DNA of 64,000 nucleotides from CAWCDJ01 sp963796485. GTDB lineage: Bacteria; Acidobacteriota; Terriglobia; Bryobacterales; Bryobacteraceae. A model generated the notes under the pieces. That model was not told the DNA's origin. It saw only the letters and a program-made list of their open reading frames with translations, and did not search any database. Location of the stretch: NCBI GenBank assembly GCA_963796485.1, contig CAWCLV010000004.1:1426001-1490000 (forward strand). The letters run 5' to 3'. The position numbers were made by a program, and so were the translations under genes. This document shows, one piece after another, positions 8,186 to 16,795 of the stretch (positions within the stretch are counted from its first letter, which is position 1; every line of letters begins with the position of its first letter).

Positions 8186-9409
8186 ATGCCAGTGCGGAAC
8201 TCGCGCCGTGAATTCCTTGCCGGTGTGGCGGCGATCACAGCGGCAACTTCGATGGCCGCCGAAGGCGAGCCGATTTTGGCCTACGCAGGCACGTACAGCG
8301 CTCCGGTCGGGGCCGAAGGCGCTCCGGGGCGGGGCAAAGGCATTTACCTGTTCGAGATGAACCCGGAAACCGGCGGGCTCACGGAGCGCGCGCTGTTTCC
8401 CAACCCGGCGAACCCGTCATGCCTGGTGCTGAACGCGTCCGCGACTCGTCTTTACTCCGCGAACGAGACCTCGACGTATGAGGGCGCGCCGAGCGGCTCC
8501 GTAAGCGCCTACGAGATCGAGCGCCCCGGCGGGCGGCTGACGCTGATCAACACGGTGGCCTCGGAAGGCGCCGGCCCGTGCTATATGAGCCTGCACCAGT
8601 CCGGAAAGTGGATGTTCGTGGCAAATTACCACGGCGGAACCTCGGCCGTGTTGCCGGTCGGCGCCAACGGCGAGCTCGGAAAGGCTAGCGATGTGAAGCG
8701 GCATGCCGGCGTCCTCGGCCCCGACCGCGCCACCAGCGCGCCGCCGGGCAGTTTTGCCTGGAGCGGTCACGACCGCACGCACTCGCACATGATCCATGCC
8801 GATCCCTCGGGCCGCTTCGTGCTGGCGGCGGATCTCGGTCTCGACCGCATCCTGGTCTGGAAATTCGATGCCGCCGCCGGAAAACTGATCCCGAACGATC
8901 CGCCCTCGGTGGCGGTGGCGCCGGGCGATGGTCCGCGGCACTTCGCGTTTCATCCGAACGGGCGGCTGCTCTACTCGCTCCAGGAGGAAGGCTCTACCCT
9001 GGTGACCTTCGATTACGATGGCGCTGCCGGCCGTCTGAAGGCCAGGCAGACGATCTCTTCGCTGCCGCCGGGCTTTGCCGGCAGCAACTTCACCTCCGAG
9101 ATCGCAATCGCTCCGGACGCACGCTTCGTGTATGCCGCCAACAGGCTGCACGATACTATCGCCTGGTTTTCGATCGCGGCGGACGGGACGCTGCGATATG
9201 CCGGGGAAGAGCCCACACGCGGCAACTATCCACGTTTCTTCACCTTCGATCCTTCCGGGCGCTTCGTGTACTGCTGTAATCAACGCGCGGACGCGATCGT
9301 ATCATTTCGTGTGAACCGGAAGACAGGCGCGCTCACCCACACGGGTCAGTACACGCCTCTCGGCACGCCGGGTTTTCTGGCCTTCCTCGTGGAGCGGAAG
9401 GAGGGATGA
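8186..9409 (+). CDS. Tat-exported lactonase-family beta-propeller (6-phosphogluconolactonase YbhE/Pgl type)
   Basis: A 407-residue protein with a Tat signal (SRREFLAGVAAITAA, residues 6-22) and AAGGAGA about 10 nt before the ATG. The body is a seven-bladed propeller of the Pgl/YbhE lactonase family: LAYAGTYS at the first blade, CLVLNASATRLYSANE, WMFVANYHGG, HMIHADPSGRFVLAADLGLD, GDGPRHFAFHPNGRLLY, FVYAANRLHDTIAWF and FTFDPSGRFVYCCNQRAD. The family hydrolyses sugar lactones; the exported form would act on a lactone in the periplasm rather than on 6-phosphogluconolactone. Its stop overlaps the start of the next gene in an ATGA, so the two are translationally coupled. Confidence 0.85.
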   Translation: MPVRNSRREFLAGVAAITAATSMAAEGEPILAYAGTYSAPVGAEGAPGRGKGIYLFEMNPETGGLTERALFPNPANPSCLVLNASATRLYSANETSTYEGAPSGSVSAYEIERPGGRLTLINTVASEGAGPCYMSLHQSGKWMFVANYHGGTSAVLPVGANGELGKASDVKRHAGVLGPDRATSAPPGSFAWSGHDRTHSHMIHADPSGRFVLAADLGLDRILVWKFDAAAGKLIPNDPPSVAVAPGDGPRHFAFHPNGRLLYSLQEEGSTLVTFDYDGAAGRLKARQTISSLPPGFAGSNFTSEIAIAPDARFVYAANRLHDTIAWFSIAADGTLRYAGEEPTRGNYPRFFTFDPSGRFVYCCNQRADAIVSFRVNRKTGALTHTGQYTPLGTPGFLAFLVERKEG

Positions 9410-10857
9410 CCCTGTTTGTGCGGTGGGTGCTGGCAGCCACCGTGCTTCTGCCGGGTATCGCCGCCCGGGAGCCGCCAACGATCAATGCCGGCGGCATCGT
9501 CCCGAACAAGGCGGGCGCGGCAGGGAACATAACCCCGGGCCTCGAAGTCTCCATTTACGGGAAGCATCTCGGTCCCAAGACCGGCTGCACCGGCGGCAGC
9601 GGAGGCTGGCCGGAGGTCAAGCAGCTGTGCGGAACGGCTGTTACCGTGGGCGGCGTTCCGGCAAGCCTGGCGTATGTGCAGGAGCAGCAGATCAATCTCA
9701 GGATTCCTTACAACGTGCCCACCGAGGGAGATGTGCCCTTTGTGGTTACCAGTGAAGGTCGCGCAAGCCCAGGCATGGCGGTGCGGTTTTCGCCCTACCC
9801 GGCTACCATTACGCACTCGGGGGTGGCATACGTGAACATGCCAATCTGGATCGAAGTCCGCTTGCCCGAGCCGCTGTCGCACTCGCTTCGCTATCCCGTA
9901 ACGACCTATCCCGCCGATTTCGGAGGTCATCAATTCGAGGTGCGCCGAAATGGAGTTCTCTTGAGTCCAAGCGTCCCGCGGCAGTCGCTGCCGATCGTGG
10001 ACGGCGGCCTCTCTACAGTTGGCGCCATAGGCCGGGGCTCGCGACTGGGTCTTCCGCACGAGCCGAAGAACCCGCGCCGGCTGCCGCTGCACCTGGAGTA
10101 TCGCTTCGAGACTCCCGGAGCATACGAGGTGCGGTATCTCGGGTACGATTTCCGTTACCCAATGGAGAAGCACGTCCTGGCGCGGTCTGGGTGGATCACC
10201 ATTCACGTTCAGCCGTTTTCGCCCGCGAGGCGACAGGCTTGGTTGGAGTCCATGCAGAGATCCCAGCCGGTCGATCCGGTAGAATGGCTCAGCGATTATC
10301 TCCCCGGGCTGCTGGCCGTCCCCGATCGGGCGGTGTTATCTCTCTGGAAAGGCGCTCTATACCACCGGGACAGCCTGGTTCGCACCTACGCGCTCAATGC
10401 CTTGGCGTTTTTCGATGATGCGCTGCTCGGCAATTGGGTTCCGGCGACCATTCAGGCGAATGGCGCTACCCCGGAGGTTGCATACCTGCTCAGTTGGCGG
10501 CGCAATTTATTTCAGGCACGCGGGAGCGAGATCGCGCATGCGGTGCTGCCCTACATAAGGTCGACAGATCCGCTGCTGACGGCAGGAGCGCTCCAGACAC
10601 TATACTTCATGAAGCCGCAGTACGATTGGAGCAGCCATCCCGATCTCCCCGCGCTCATGGATCGCACGGTGGCCCAAGAAGCCGAACGCCTGATCGCGAC
10701 ACACGACCGGGCTATCCTACAGCCTCTTGCGCTATACCTGGGCACGTGGAAGAGCGCGACCTCTCGCACGCTGCTGCGCCGCCTGGTTGCCGAAGGAACC
10801 GTGCGCGAACAAGCCGAAATCTGTCTCCGCTGGATCGGCGACGGTTCCGCCCGGTGA
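9406..10857 (+). CDS. secreted protein with Solibacter-type IPT/TIG-like domain and helical repeats
   Basis: A 483-residue protein with a Sec signal (residues 1-20). Residues 25-125 (SIYGKHLGP, VTVGGVPASLAYVQ, QINLRIPYNVP) match the pattern of the IPT/TIG-like domain common at the C-terminus of Solibacter secreted proteins (TIGR03437), here placed at the N-terminus. The C-terminal half (from about residue 285) is Leu/Ala-rich and helical, like HEAT repeats (VRTYALNALAFFDDALLG, LLTAGALQTLYFM). No catalytic motif is seen. The ATGA overlap with the lactonase gene implies a joint role. Function unknown. Confidence 0.7.
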   Translation: MTLFVRWVLAATVLLPGIAAREPPTINAGGIVPNKAGAAGNITPGLEVSIYGKHLGPKTGCTGGSGGWPEVKQLCGTAVTVGGVPASLAYVQEQQINLRIPYNVPTEGDVPFVVTSEGRASPGMAVRFSPYPATITHSGVAYVNMPIWIEVRLPEPLSHSLRYPVTTYPADFGGHQFEVRRNGVLLSPSVPRQSLPIVDGGLSTVGAIGRGSRLGLPHEPKNPRRLPLHLEYRFETPGAYEVRYLGYDFRYPMEKHVLARSGWITIHVQPFSPARRQAWLESMQRSQPVDPVEWLSDYLPGLLAVPDRAVLSLWKGALYHRDSLVRTYALNALAFFDDALLGNWVPATIQANGATPEVAYLLSWRRNLFQARGSEIAHAVLPYIRSTDPLLTAGALQTLYFMKPQYDWSSHPDLPALMDRTVAQEAERLIATHDRAILQPLALYLGTWKSATSRTLLRRLVAEGTVREQAEICLRWIGDGSAR

Positions 10858-10890
10858 CTAACCTGCATTTCTGATCGGGCCGGCGCCGCA

Positions 10891-10907
10891 GCGGGACTAA
10901 AGCCCGC
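10891..10907. repeat. short hairpin, terminator-like or REP-like
   Basis: The sequence gcgggactaaagcccgc forms a small inverted repeat (GCGGG/CCCGC) 34 nt after the IPT-protein stop. There is no T-run, so an intrinsic terminator is not certain. It could be a short relative of the intergenic palindromes seen elsewhere in this window. Confidence 0.35.
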
Positions 10908-10938
10908 CCATCCGTGGTGTTTACCAGCGGGTGCAGCC

Positions 10939-11505
10939 TTGTGGCTTGTGCCGGTGCTCGCCTCCGGCACAGCGGGAGCCAGTTTTGACGTGGTGGTCTA
11001 TGGCGGGACGGCAGGCGGCGCCGCCGCGGCGATTGCGGCCGCCAGGGAGGGCCGTTCCGTCGCCCTCGTCGAGCCCGGCGCGCATATCGGCGGGATGATT
11101 TCGGGCGGCCTGGGCCGGACGGACATGGACCGCCAGCAGAACGTCATTGGCGGGCTTGCGCGCGAGTTCTTCGAGCGCGCGGGAAAACATTATGGGCAGC
11201 CGGTGGCGTGGCTTTTCGAACCGCATGTGGCGGAACCGATTCTGACGGACTGGCTGCGCGATGCCGGTGTCCATGTTTTCTTCCGGCAGCCGATTCGGGA
11301 CGTCGTAAAGGAAGGAGCGCGCATGGTCGCTCGATGTTTGTTGAGTTGGCGCCAGCCGAAGACAGCATCGGCATGGAGGGAGTCGACTCCTTGCATCATG
11401 AGCCTTCCAAGTATACAGACGTCCGTTACGGTGGGCCGCGGTGCTGTTCATCGAGGATGGGCGCCTGGAACGCGTACGCCGGCGAGAGGCTCGATATCAT
11501 AGAGC
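10939..11505 (+). pseudogene. FAD-dependent oxidoreductase remnant (FAD_oxidored type)
   Basis: The first ~125 codons read as the N-terminus of an exported FAD-dependent oxidoreductase: hydrophobic leader, dinucleotide motif VVVYGGTAGGAAAA, then VALVEPGAHIGGMISGGLG and GLAREFFERAGKHYG. After DVVKEGARM (about 11325) family-like sequence ends. The remaining nucleotides give plausible protein-like strings only in other frames (MFVELAPAEDSIGMEGV at about 11335, VLFIEDGRLERVRR near 11445). Intact members are about 500-600 residues, so this gene has lost most of its body and is frameshifted. The only start in frame is a TTG at 10939. It is a decayed member of the exported catabolic island. Confidence 0.65.
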
Positions 11506-11508
11506 ACG

Positions 11509-12999
11509 ATGACCCGGAGAAACTGGCTGATGACAGGAGCCGCGGCGGCGGCGCCCGCGGTGTTGGGCTCGAGCGCGCGAGGGCAGTCGGGGCCGCGGCC
11601 GAAAAACGTTCTGCTTCTGATGAGCGATCAGCATCGCCGTGACGCGCTGGGGATCGCCGGAAACCGGCTGGCTCGTACGCCGAATCTGGATTCGCTGGCG
11701 CGCTCGGGCATGCGGTTCGGCAGCGCTTACTGCGCGAACCCGGTTTGCACGCCTTCGCGGGCGTCGCTGCTCACGGGTCTATACACGCACAACCACCAGA
11801 CCTACAACAACGCCACGCCGTGGCCGTTTGAGCACAAGACGGCGGCGCATTACTTCGGACGAGCGGGGTACATGACGGCGCTGATCGGAAAGATGCACTT
11901 CGTGGACGCGCAGACCCACGGCTTCGATTACCACCTGGACTTCAACGACTGGTTCCAGTTCCTCGGGCCCAAAACAAAGCTGTACGCGGATGAGTTGAGC
12001 CGCGCCAATTCCGGCGCGGGGATGCCCCAGATCGACGATCTGTGGCGCGACGAAGGCGACCCGTGGAAAGGTGCGCGGACGCTCGATTCGCGCCGGGGTT
12101 CGGTTGCCGTGGGGCAGGCTTCCGCAATCCCGGAAGAGGACCACTTCGAGAGCTTCGTGGCCCGCGAGACCGTGCGTTTTCTCCGCAACCACGGCAGGCG
12201 GCAGCCGTTTTTCGCCATCTCCTCCTGCCTGAAGCCGCACGATCCGTTTACGCCCGCCGCCCGCTTCGCGGCGATGTTCCGCGCGGAAGATATGAAACTG
12301 CCTGCCACGTGGGGGAAGGTGGATTTAGCCAAGGCGCCGCGCGAAGTGCGAAATGCCATCGAGAGAACCGCCGCCAGCCCGGAGTTGAGCGACCCGGCCC
12401 AGGCGCGGCAGCGGATCGCCATGTACTATGCCAACCTCGCCCAGATGGACGACGCGATGGGCCAGGTGCTGAATGCCCTGCGGGAACTCGGACTGGAGGA
12501 GAACACGGTAGTGGTCTACACCTCCGACCACGGCGAAATGCTGGGCGACCACGGGCTGTGGAACAAGTTCCAGTTTTACGAAGGCTCGTGCGGGGTGCCG
12601 CTGATCGTGCGCGCCCGCGGCGCAACCCAAGGGGGCTGGGAGTGCCCAAGGCCGGTCGGCCTGGTGGACCTGCTCCCCACTCTCGGCGAATTGTGCGGAG
12701 TGAGCGTGCCGCAGTTGGACGGCTACAGCCTGGCGCCGCAGTTACGGAGTCCGCAGGAGAAGCGCCCGGGGCCGGTGTTTGCGGAGTACGCTCTGCGTAC
12801 CCCCGGAGCCAAATACATGATCCGCCGCGACGATCTGAAGTATACGTTCCGGGCGAACGATCTGGTCGAACTGTACGACCTGAGCAAGGACCCCGGCGAG
12901 ATGAACAACCTCGCGCTCGATCCGGCACACGCACACACCGCAGAAGCGCTGAAGAGCGAACTCTTCGCCTGGTACCGCCCCCCCGAAGCCGCCGGTTAG
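11509..12999 (+). CDS. formylglycine-dependent sulfatase, exported
   Basis: A 496-residue type I sulfatase. Residues 1-26 form a Tat-like signal (MTRRNWLMTGAAAAAPAV). Metal ligands appear in LLLMSDQHRRD near residue 38. The active-site motif C-x-P-x-R is in NPVCTPSRASLLTG near residue 84, where the Cys would be oxidised to formylglycine by a maturase not seen here. GKMHFVDAQTHGFD and VVVYTSDHGEMLGDHGLWNK complete the site. It removes sulfate from a carbohydrate or other ester, probably outside the cytoplasm. Its stop overlaps by 4 nt the stop of the convergent NHL gene. The substrate is not predictable by eye. Confidence 0.9.
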   Translation: MTRRNWLMTGAAAAAPAVLGSSARGQSGPRPKNVLLLMSDQHRRDALGIAGNRLARTPNLDSLARSGMRFGSAYCANPVCTPSRASLLTGLYTHNHQTYNNATPWPFEHKTAAHYFGRAGYMTALIGKMHFVDAQTHGFDYHLDFNDWFQFLGPKTKLYADELSRANSGAGMPQIDDLWRDEGDPWKGARTLDSRRGSVAVGQASAIPEEDHFESFVARETVRFLRNHGRRQPFFAISSCLKPHDPFTPAARFAAMFRAEDMKLPATWGKVDLAKAPREVRNAIERTAASPELSDPAQARQRIAMYYANLAQMDDAMGQVLNALRELGLEENTVVVYTSDHGEMLGDHGLWNKFQFYEGSCGVPLIVRARGATQGGWECPRPVGLVDLLPTLGELCGVSVPQLDGYSLAPQLRSPQEKRPGPVFAEYALRTPGAKYMIRRDDLKYTFRANDLVELYDLSKDPGEMNNLALDPAHAHTAEALKSELFAWYRPPEAAG

Positions 13000-14063
13000 C
13001 GGCCGGGGTGCAGCAGCAGTTTCTGCATGCGCCAGTTGAGCAACTCCGCGGCGTAGATCTCGTTTTCGTTGGGACAGGCGAGTTCGTGGATCCAGCCGAA
13101 CTGTCCAGGCTGCCTGCCGGATCTTCCCAACATGCCGAGGACTTTGCCGTCGAGGGACAGCTTATAAATCCGGCCCGGGAAGGCATCGGCGCTGTACAGG
13201 TACTGCGTCGCGCCCGGGGTGATGCAGATCGCCCATGGCGCGCCGCTCTGCCTCGCCGCCGCTTCGGCGCCCGGTTGGTTGCCCATCCAGGGATGCGCAT
13301 CGGGCGGCACGGGCACGTCGATCGTGATCTGCCGCTCGAATGCTCCGTTGGAATCGAACACCTGGATCCTGCGGTTGCCGCGATCGGCCACGTAGATGTT
13401 CCCCTGGCGATCGGACGCGATGCTGTGCGGCGTGTTGAACTCGCCCGGGCCGTTCCCCGGACCGCCCCATTGCTTGACCCAGTCGCCGTTGCGGTCGTAC
13501 TTGGCGACGCGGGAGTTGATATAGCCGTCGCTGATGAAGATGTCTCCCTGCGCGTCCCACGTGACATCGGTCGGCTGGCGGAACTGGCCGTTCACCGCGA
13601 GCCGCGGCGGAGAAACATGGTTCCATGGGAGAGCTTCTTCGGAGGCCTCTTTCTTCCGCCCGAATACCATCGCCACGCGGCCCTGCGGGTTGAACTCGAT
13701 GATCATGTCCGAGCCCTTATCGATGGCCCAGATGTTGTCCCGGGGGTCGATGCGGACGGCATGAGCATAGGACCACGCGTAAAGGTTCCTGCCGATCTCC
13801 CGCATGAAGGTCCCGTCCGGCGCGAATTCCAGCAACTGCGCGGCAGTCGCTCCATAGGCCGGCCCCGTCGTGTTGCCGCGGGAGAAAACGAAGATGTGTC
13901 CCTTGGAATCCACCGCGACACCCGCCACTTCACCCAGGTAGAGGTCGGGCGGCAGTTTCAGGAAGTTCGGGACGGATTCGTAGCGGATTTCGGGGACGGC
14001 CGGGCTCTGTGCGAAAACGGCGGCTCCGAAACAGATGCATGCGGCGAGAAGGCGGAGTTTCAC
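12996..14063 (-). CDS. secreted NHL-repeat propeller protein (peptidyl-hydroxyglycine lyase-like)
   Basis: A 355-residue protein starting with GTG at 14063, with GAGGAGG about 8 nt upstream. Residues 1-19 are a signal peptide. NHL blades follow: GEVAGVAVDSKGHIFVFSRG, AHAVRIDPRDNIWAIDKGSD, PTDVTWDAQGDIFISDGYINSR, SIASDRQGNIYVADRGNRRIQVFD and HELACPNENEIYAAELLNWR. The arrangement resembles the peptidyl-alpha-hydroxyglycine alpha-amidating lyase propellers often annotated in this phylum, but activity is unproven. It lies 38 nt downstream of cimA on the same strand with no clear terminator between, so it may be read with the ilv operon. Confidence 0.8.
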   Translation of the reverse strand: MKLRLLAACICFGAAVFAQSPAVPEIRYESVPNFLKLPPDLYLGEVAGVAVDSKGHIFVFSRGNTTGPAYGATAAQLLEFAPDGTFMREIGRNLYAWSYAHAVRIDPRDNIWAIDKGSDMIIEFNPQGRVAMVFGRKKEASEEALPWNHVSPPRLAVNGQFRQPTDVTWDAQGDIFISDGYINSRVAKYDRNGDWVKQWGGPGNGPGEFNTPHSIASDRQGNIYVADRGNRRIQVFDSNGAFERQITIDVPVPPDAHPWMGNQPGAEAAARQSGAPWAICITPGATQYLYSADAFPGRIYKLSLDGKVLGMLGRSGRQPGQFGWIHELACPNENEIYAAELLNWRMQKLLLHPGR

Positions 14064-14101
14064 GGGGCGACCTCCTCAGGTACGATATCAAAGGGCAGCC
14101 G

Positions 14102-15712
14102 TTACACGCCCCAGCAGTAATCCTCGACGGCCTTCTCGATCGAGCTGTCTTTTTCCGTCAGGCGCATCAACTCCAGCCGGATGGCATCGACGAGCGCCCG
14201 CCAACTGGCTTCGATCACGTTATCGGAGACGCCCACGGTGGACCAGCTTTTGCGATGGTCGCTCCACTCGATCAGAACCCGCACATTGGCGGCGGTGCCC
14301 TTGTACGAATCGAGCACCCGGACCTTGTAGTCGGTCAGCCGCACTTCCGTGATTTGCGGATAGATTTTCGACAGACACTTGCGCAGGCAGAGGTGCAGGG
14401 CATTGAACGGACCGTGGCCGGCGGCCGTGGCGGAGTGCACGCCATCCTTGGTCCGGAGGGTCACGGTTGCGGTGGTTTGCGAAGGCCCGGCGCCGGGCGA
14501 TCGCGTGGCGACCTCATAGGTATCCACGTCGAAGAAATGCGTCCCGGGGTTCAGGGCTTCGCGCACCAGCAGTTCGAACGTACCCTCGGCCGCTTCCAGT
14601 TCGTAGCCTTCGTACTCCATCTGCTTGATGCGTTCCAGCAGTTCGCGGCGCGTGTCCTCGGAGAGCCGGTCGGCCAGGCCGTGCTGCTTCAGCTTGTAGA
14701 GAATGTTGCCGCGGCCGGACAGGTCGCTCACCAGCACGCGCTGGCGGTTGCCCACCAGTTCGGGCGAGATGTGCTCGTAGGTGGCGGAGTCCTTGAGGAC
14801 CGCGCTCACGTGCACGCCGCCCTTGTGCGCGAACGCGCTGCGTCCGACAAACGGCTGGTCGTTGCGCAGCGGCAAGTTGGCCAGTTCCGCGATAAACCGG
14901 CAGGTGGGCGCCAGGTTGGGCAGGTGCTCCGGGCCGATTGCCGTGTGGCCCAGCTTCAACTCCAAATTGGCGATCACCGACGCGAGGTTGGCGTTCCCGC
15001 ACCGCTCGCCGTAGCCGTTCATACAGCCCTGCACATGCGTAGCGCCGGCTTCCACCGCGGCGATCGTGTTGGCGACGGCCGAATCGGAGTCGTTATGCGT
15101 GTGGATGCCGATCACGCCTTCGAACCGGCGCCGCACTTCCGCTACGATCTCCACCAGCCGTCCGGTCAGCGTACCGCCGTTGGTGTCGCAGAGGCAGAGT
15201 ACATCGGCTCCGGCGCGCTGCGCAGCTTCGAGCGTTTGCATTGCGTAGGATGGGTTGGCCGTGTAGCCGTCGAAGAAGTGCTCGGCGTCGTAAACGACCT
15301 CTTTCCCGTGCTGCTTGAGATACGCGACGGTTTCGGAAATGAGTTTGAGGTTTTCCTCTTCCGTGATCCCCAGTGCGCGTTTCACGTGCAGGTCCCAGGT
15401 CTTGCCGAAGATCGAAACCACCGGCGTTCCGGCGTCCACGAGCGCCCGCACATTCCGGTCTTCCTCCACCGGATTTTTGGCGAATCTCGTGGAGCCGAAC
15501 GCGGTAAGCTTGGCGTGCTCCAGGTTCAGTTCGCCGGCCCGGGCGAAGAATTCCTTGTCTTTCGGATTCGACCCGGGCCAGCCGCCCTCAATATAGTCGA
15601 TACCGAGCTCATCCAGCTTCCGCGCAATAATGAGCTTGTCATCCACGGAGAAGGAGACGGACTCGCCCTGCGTTCCGTCGCGAAGCGTCGTATCGAATGT
15701 GAAGATTTTCAT
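14102..15712 (-). CDS. cimA: (R)-citramalate synthase
   Basis: A 536-residue protein of the HMGL/DRE-TIM family. The N-terminal TIM barrel has the signature FDTTLRDGTQGE near residue 5, GWPGSNPKD near 44, CDTNGGT near 175 and the metal-binding GIHTHNDSDSAVAN near 200, then NGYGERCGNAN. The C-terminal third is the regulatory domain (LTDYKVRVLDSYKGTAANVRV). The length and the TTLRDGTQGE form fit the CimA branch rather than 2-isopropylmalate synthase. It condenses pyruvate and acetyl-CoA to citramalate, a threonine-independent route to 2-ketobutyrate for isoleucine. It is the fourth gene of the ilvB-ilvN-ilvC-cimA unit, 45 nt after ilvC. Confidence 0.9.
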   Translation of the reverse strand: MKIFTFDTTLRDGTQGESVSFSVDDKLIIARKLDELGIDYIEGGWPGSNPKDKEFFARAGELNLEHAKLTAFGSTRFAKNPVEEDRNVRALVDAGTPVVSIFGKTWDLHVKRALGITEEENLKLISETVAYLKQHGKEVVYDAEHFFDGYTANPSYAMQTLEAAQRAGADVLCLCDTNGGTLTGRLVEIVAEVRRRFEGVIGIHTHNDSDSAVANTIAAVEAGATHVQGCMNGYGERCGNANLASVIANLELKLGHTAIGPEHLPNLAPTCRFIAELANLPLRNDQPFVGRSAFAHKGGVHVSAVLKDSATYEHISPELVGNRQRVLVSDLSGRGNILYKLKQHGLADRLSEDTRRELLERIKQMEYEGYELEAAEGTFELLVREALNPGTHFFDVDTYEVATRSPGAGPSQTTATVTLRTKDGVHSATAAGHGPFNALHLCLRKCLSKIYPQITEVRLTDYKVRVLDSYKGTAANVRVLIEWSDHRKSWSTVGVSDNVIEASWRALVDAIRLELMRLTEKDSSIEKAVEDYCWGV

Positions 15713-15720
15713 GAGAACTC

Positions 15721-15765
15721 CGGCCGGGCTTCGCCCGGCTTGGGCAGGCCGGGAGGCCTACCCTA
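15721..15765. repeat. intergenic GC-rich palindrome between ilvC and cimA (REP-like)
   Basis: The spacer holds GCCGGGC-ttcg-CCCGGC, a hairpin with a tetraloop, followed by gggcaggccgggaggcc, which resembles the core of the palindromes at 30555-30588 and 50621-50702. On the operon transcript it would fold between ilvC and cimA and could set relative expression or mRNA ends. It slightly overlaps the ilvC stop region. Confidence 0.45.
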
Positions 15766-16777
15766 CTGGAACACCGACTTCTTTTTTCTTCTTCAGGAAC
15801 GTCATCATTTCGCGCAGCTCGCGGCCCACTTTTTCGATCGGCTGGTTCTGCGCCGCCTCGCGCATGGCGAGGAAATTCTTCCGTCCCGACTTGTTCTCGC
15901 CGATCCACTGGCGGGCGAATTCGCCGGCCTGGATTTCGGCCAGGATCTTCTTCATTTCGGCGCGCGTCTGGTCATTGACCACCCGCGGCCCGCGCGTGTA
16001 GTCGCCGTATTCGGCGGTGTCGGAGACCGAATAGCGCATGTAGCTGAGGCCGCCTTCCTGGATCAGGTCCACGATCAGCTTCAGCTCGTGCAGGCACTCG
16101 AAGTAGGCGATCTCGGGGGCATAGCCCGCCTCGACCAGCGTTTCGAAACCTGCGCGGATCAGTTCGGCCGCGCCGCCGCAAAGGACCGCCTGCTCGCCGA
16201 AGAGGTCGCTTTCCGTTTCTTCCCGGAAGTTGGTTTCGATCACGCCCGCCTTCAGGCAACCGAGCGCGAGGGCATATGCCAGCGCGCGCTCCAGCGCCTC
16301 GCCGGTTGCGTTCTGGTGCACCGCCACCAGCGCCGGAACTCCCACGCCCTCGGTGTACAGTTCGCGCACGCGGTGTCCGGGCGCCTTGGGGGCCACCATC
16401 GAAACATCGACCCCTTCGGGCGGTGCGATCTGGCCGAAATGAATGTTGAACCCGTGGGCGAACATCAGCGTCTTGCCCGGAGTCATATGGGGCTTGATCT
16501 CGCTGTTATAAAGATCGCCCTGAATGTGGTCGGAAACCAGGATCATCACCACGTTCGCGGCTTTTGCGGCGTCCGCCGTGGTCGCCACCTTCAGCCCGGC
16601 GGCTTCCGCCTTGGCCCAGGACTTGCTCCCGGGGTAGAGCCCGACCACCACGTCCACACCCGAATCGCGCAGGTTCAGCGCATGCGCGTGGCCCTGGCTG
16701 CCGTAGCCGATGATGGCTACCGTCCGGCCCTTCAAATAATCCAGATTCCCGTCTTTCTCGTAATAACGTTTTGCCAT
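15758..16777 (-). CDS. ilvC: ketol-acid reductoisomerase (class I)
   Basis: A 339-residue class I enzyme. It has the Rossmann motif IIGYGSQGHAHALNL near residue 24, the cofactor loop LYPGSKSW near residue 48 (Ser side chains typical of NADPH preference), FAHGFNIHFG near 106, MVAPKAPGHRVR, and the C-terminal knotted helical domain with EETESDLFGEQAVLCGG near 190 and the acidic metal-ligand region around FECLHELKLIVDL. It converts acetolactate or acetohydroxybutyrate to dihydroxy acids with Mg2+ and NADPH. It sits 18 nt after ilvN and before cimA. Confidence 0.97.
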   Translation of the reverse strand: MAKRYYEKDGNLDYLKGRTVAIIGYGSQGHAHALNLRDSGVDVVVGLYPGSKSWAKAEAAGLKVATTADAAKAANVVMILVSDHIQGDLYNSEIKPHMTPGKTLMFAHGFNIHFGQIAPPEGVDVSMVAPKAPGHRVRELYTEGVGVPALVAVHQNATGEALERALAYALALGCLKAGVIETNFREETESDLFGEQAVLCGGAAELIRAGFETLVEAGYAPEIAYFECLHELKLIVDLIQEGGLSYMRYSVSDTAEYGDYTRGPRVVNDQTRAEMKKILAEIQAGEFARQWIGENKSGRKNFLAMREAAQNQPIEKVGRELREMMTFLKKKKEVGVPVG

Positions 16778-16795
16778 TTCCGCTCCGAATTCTGT

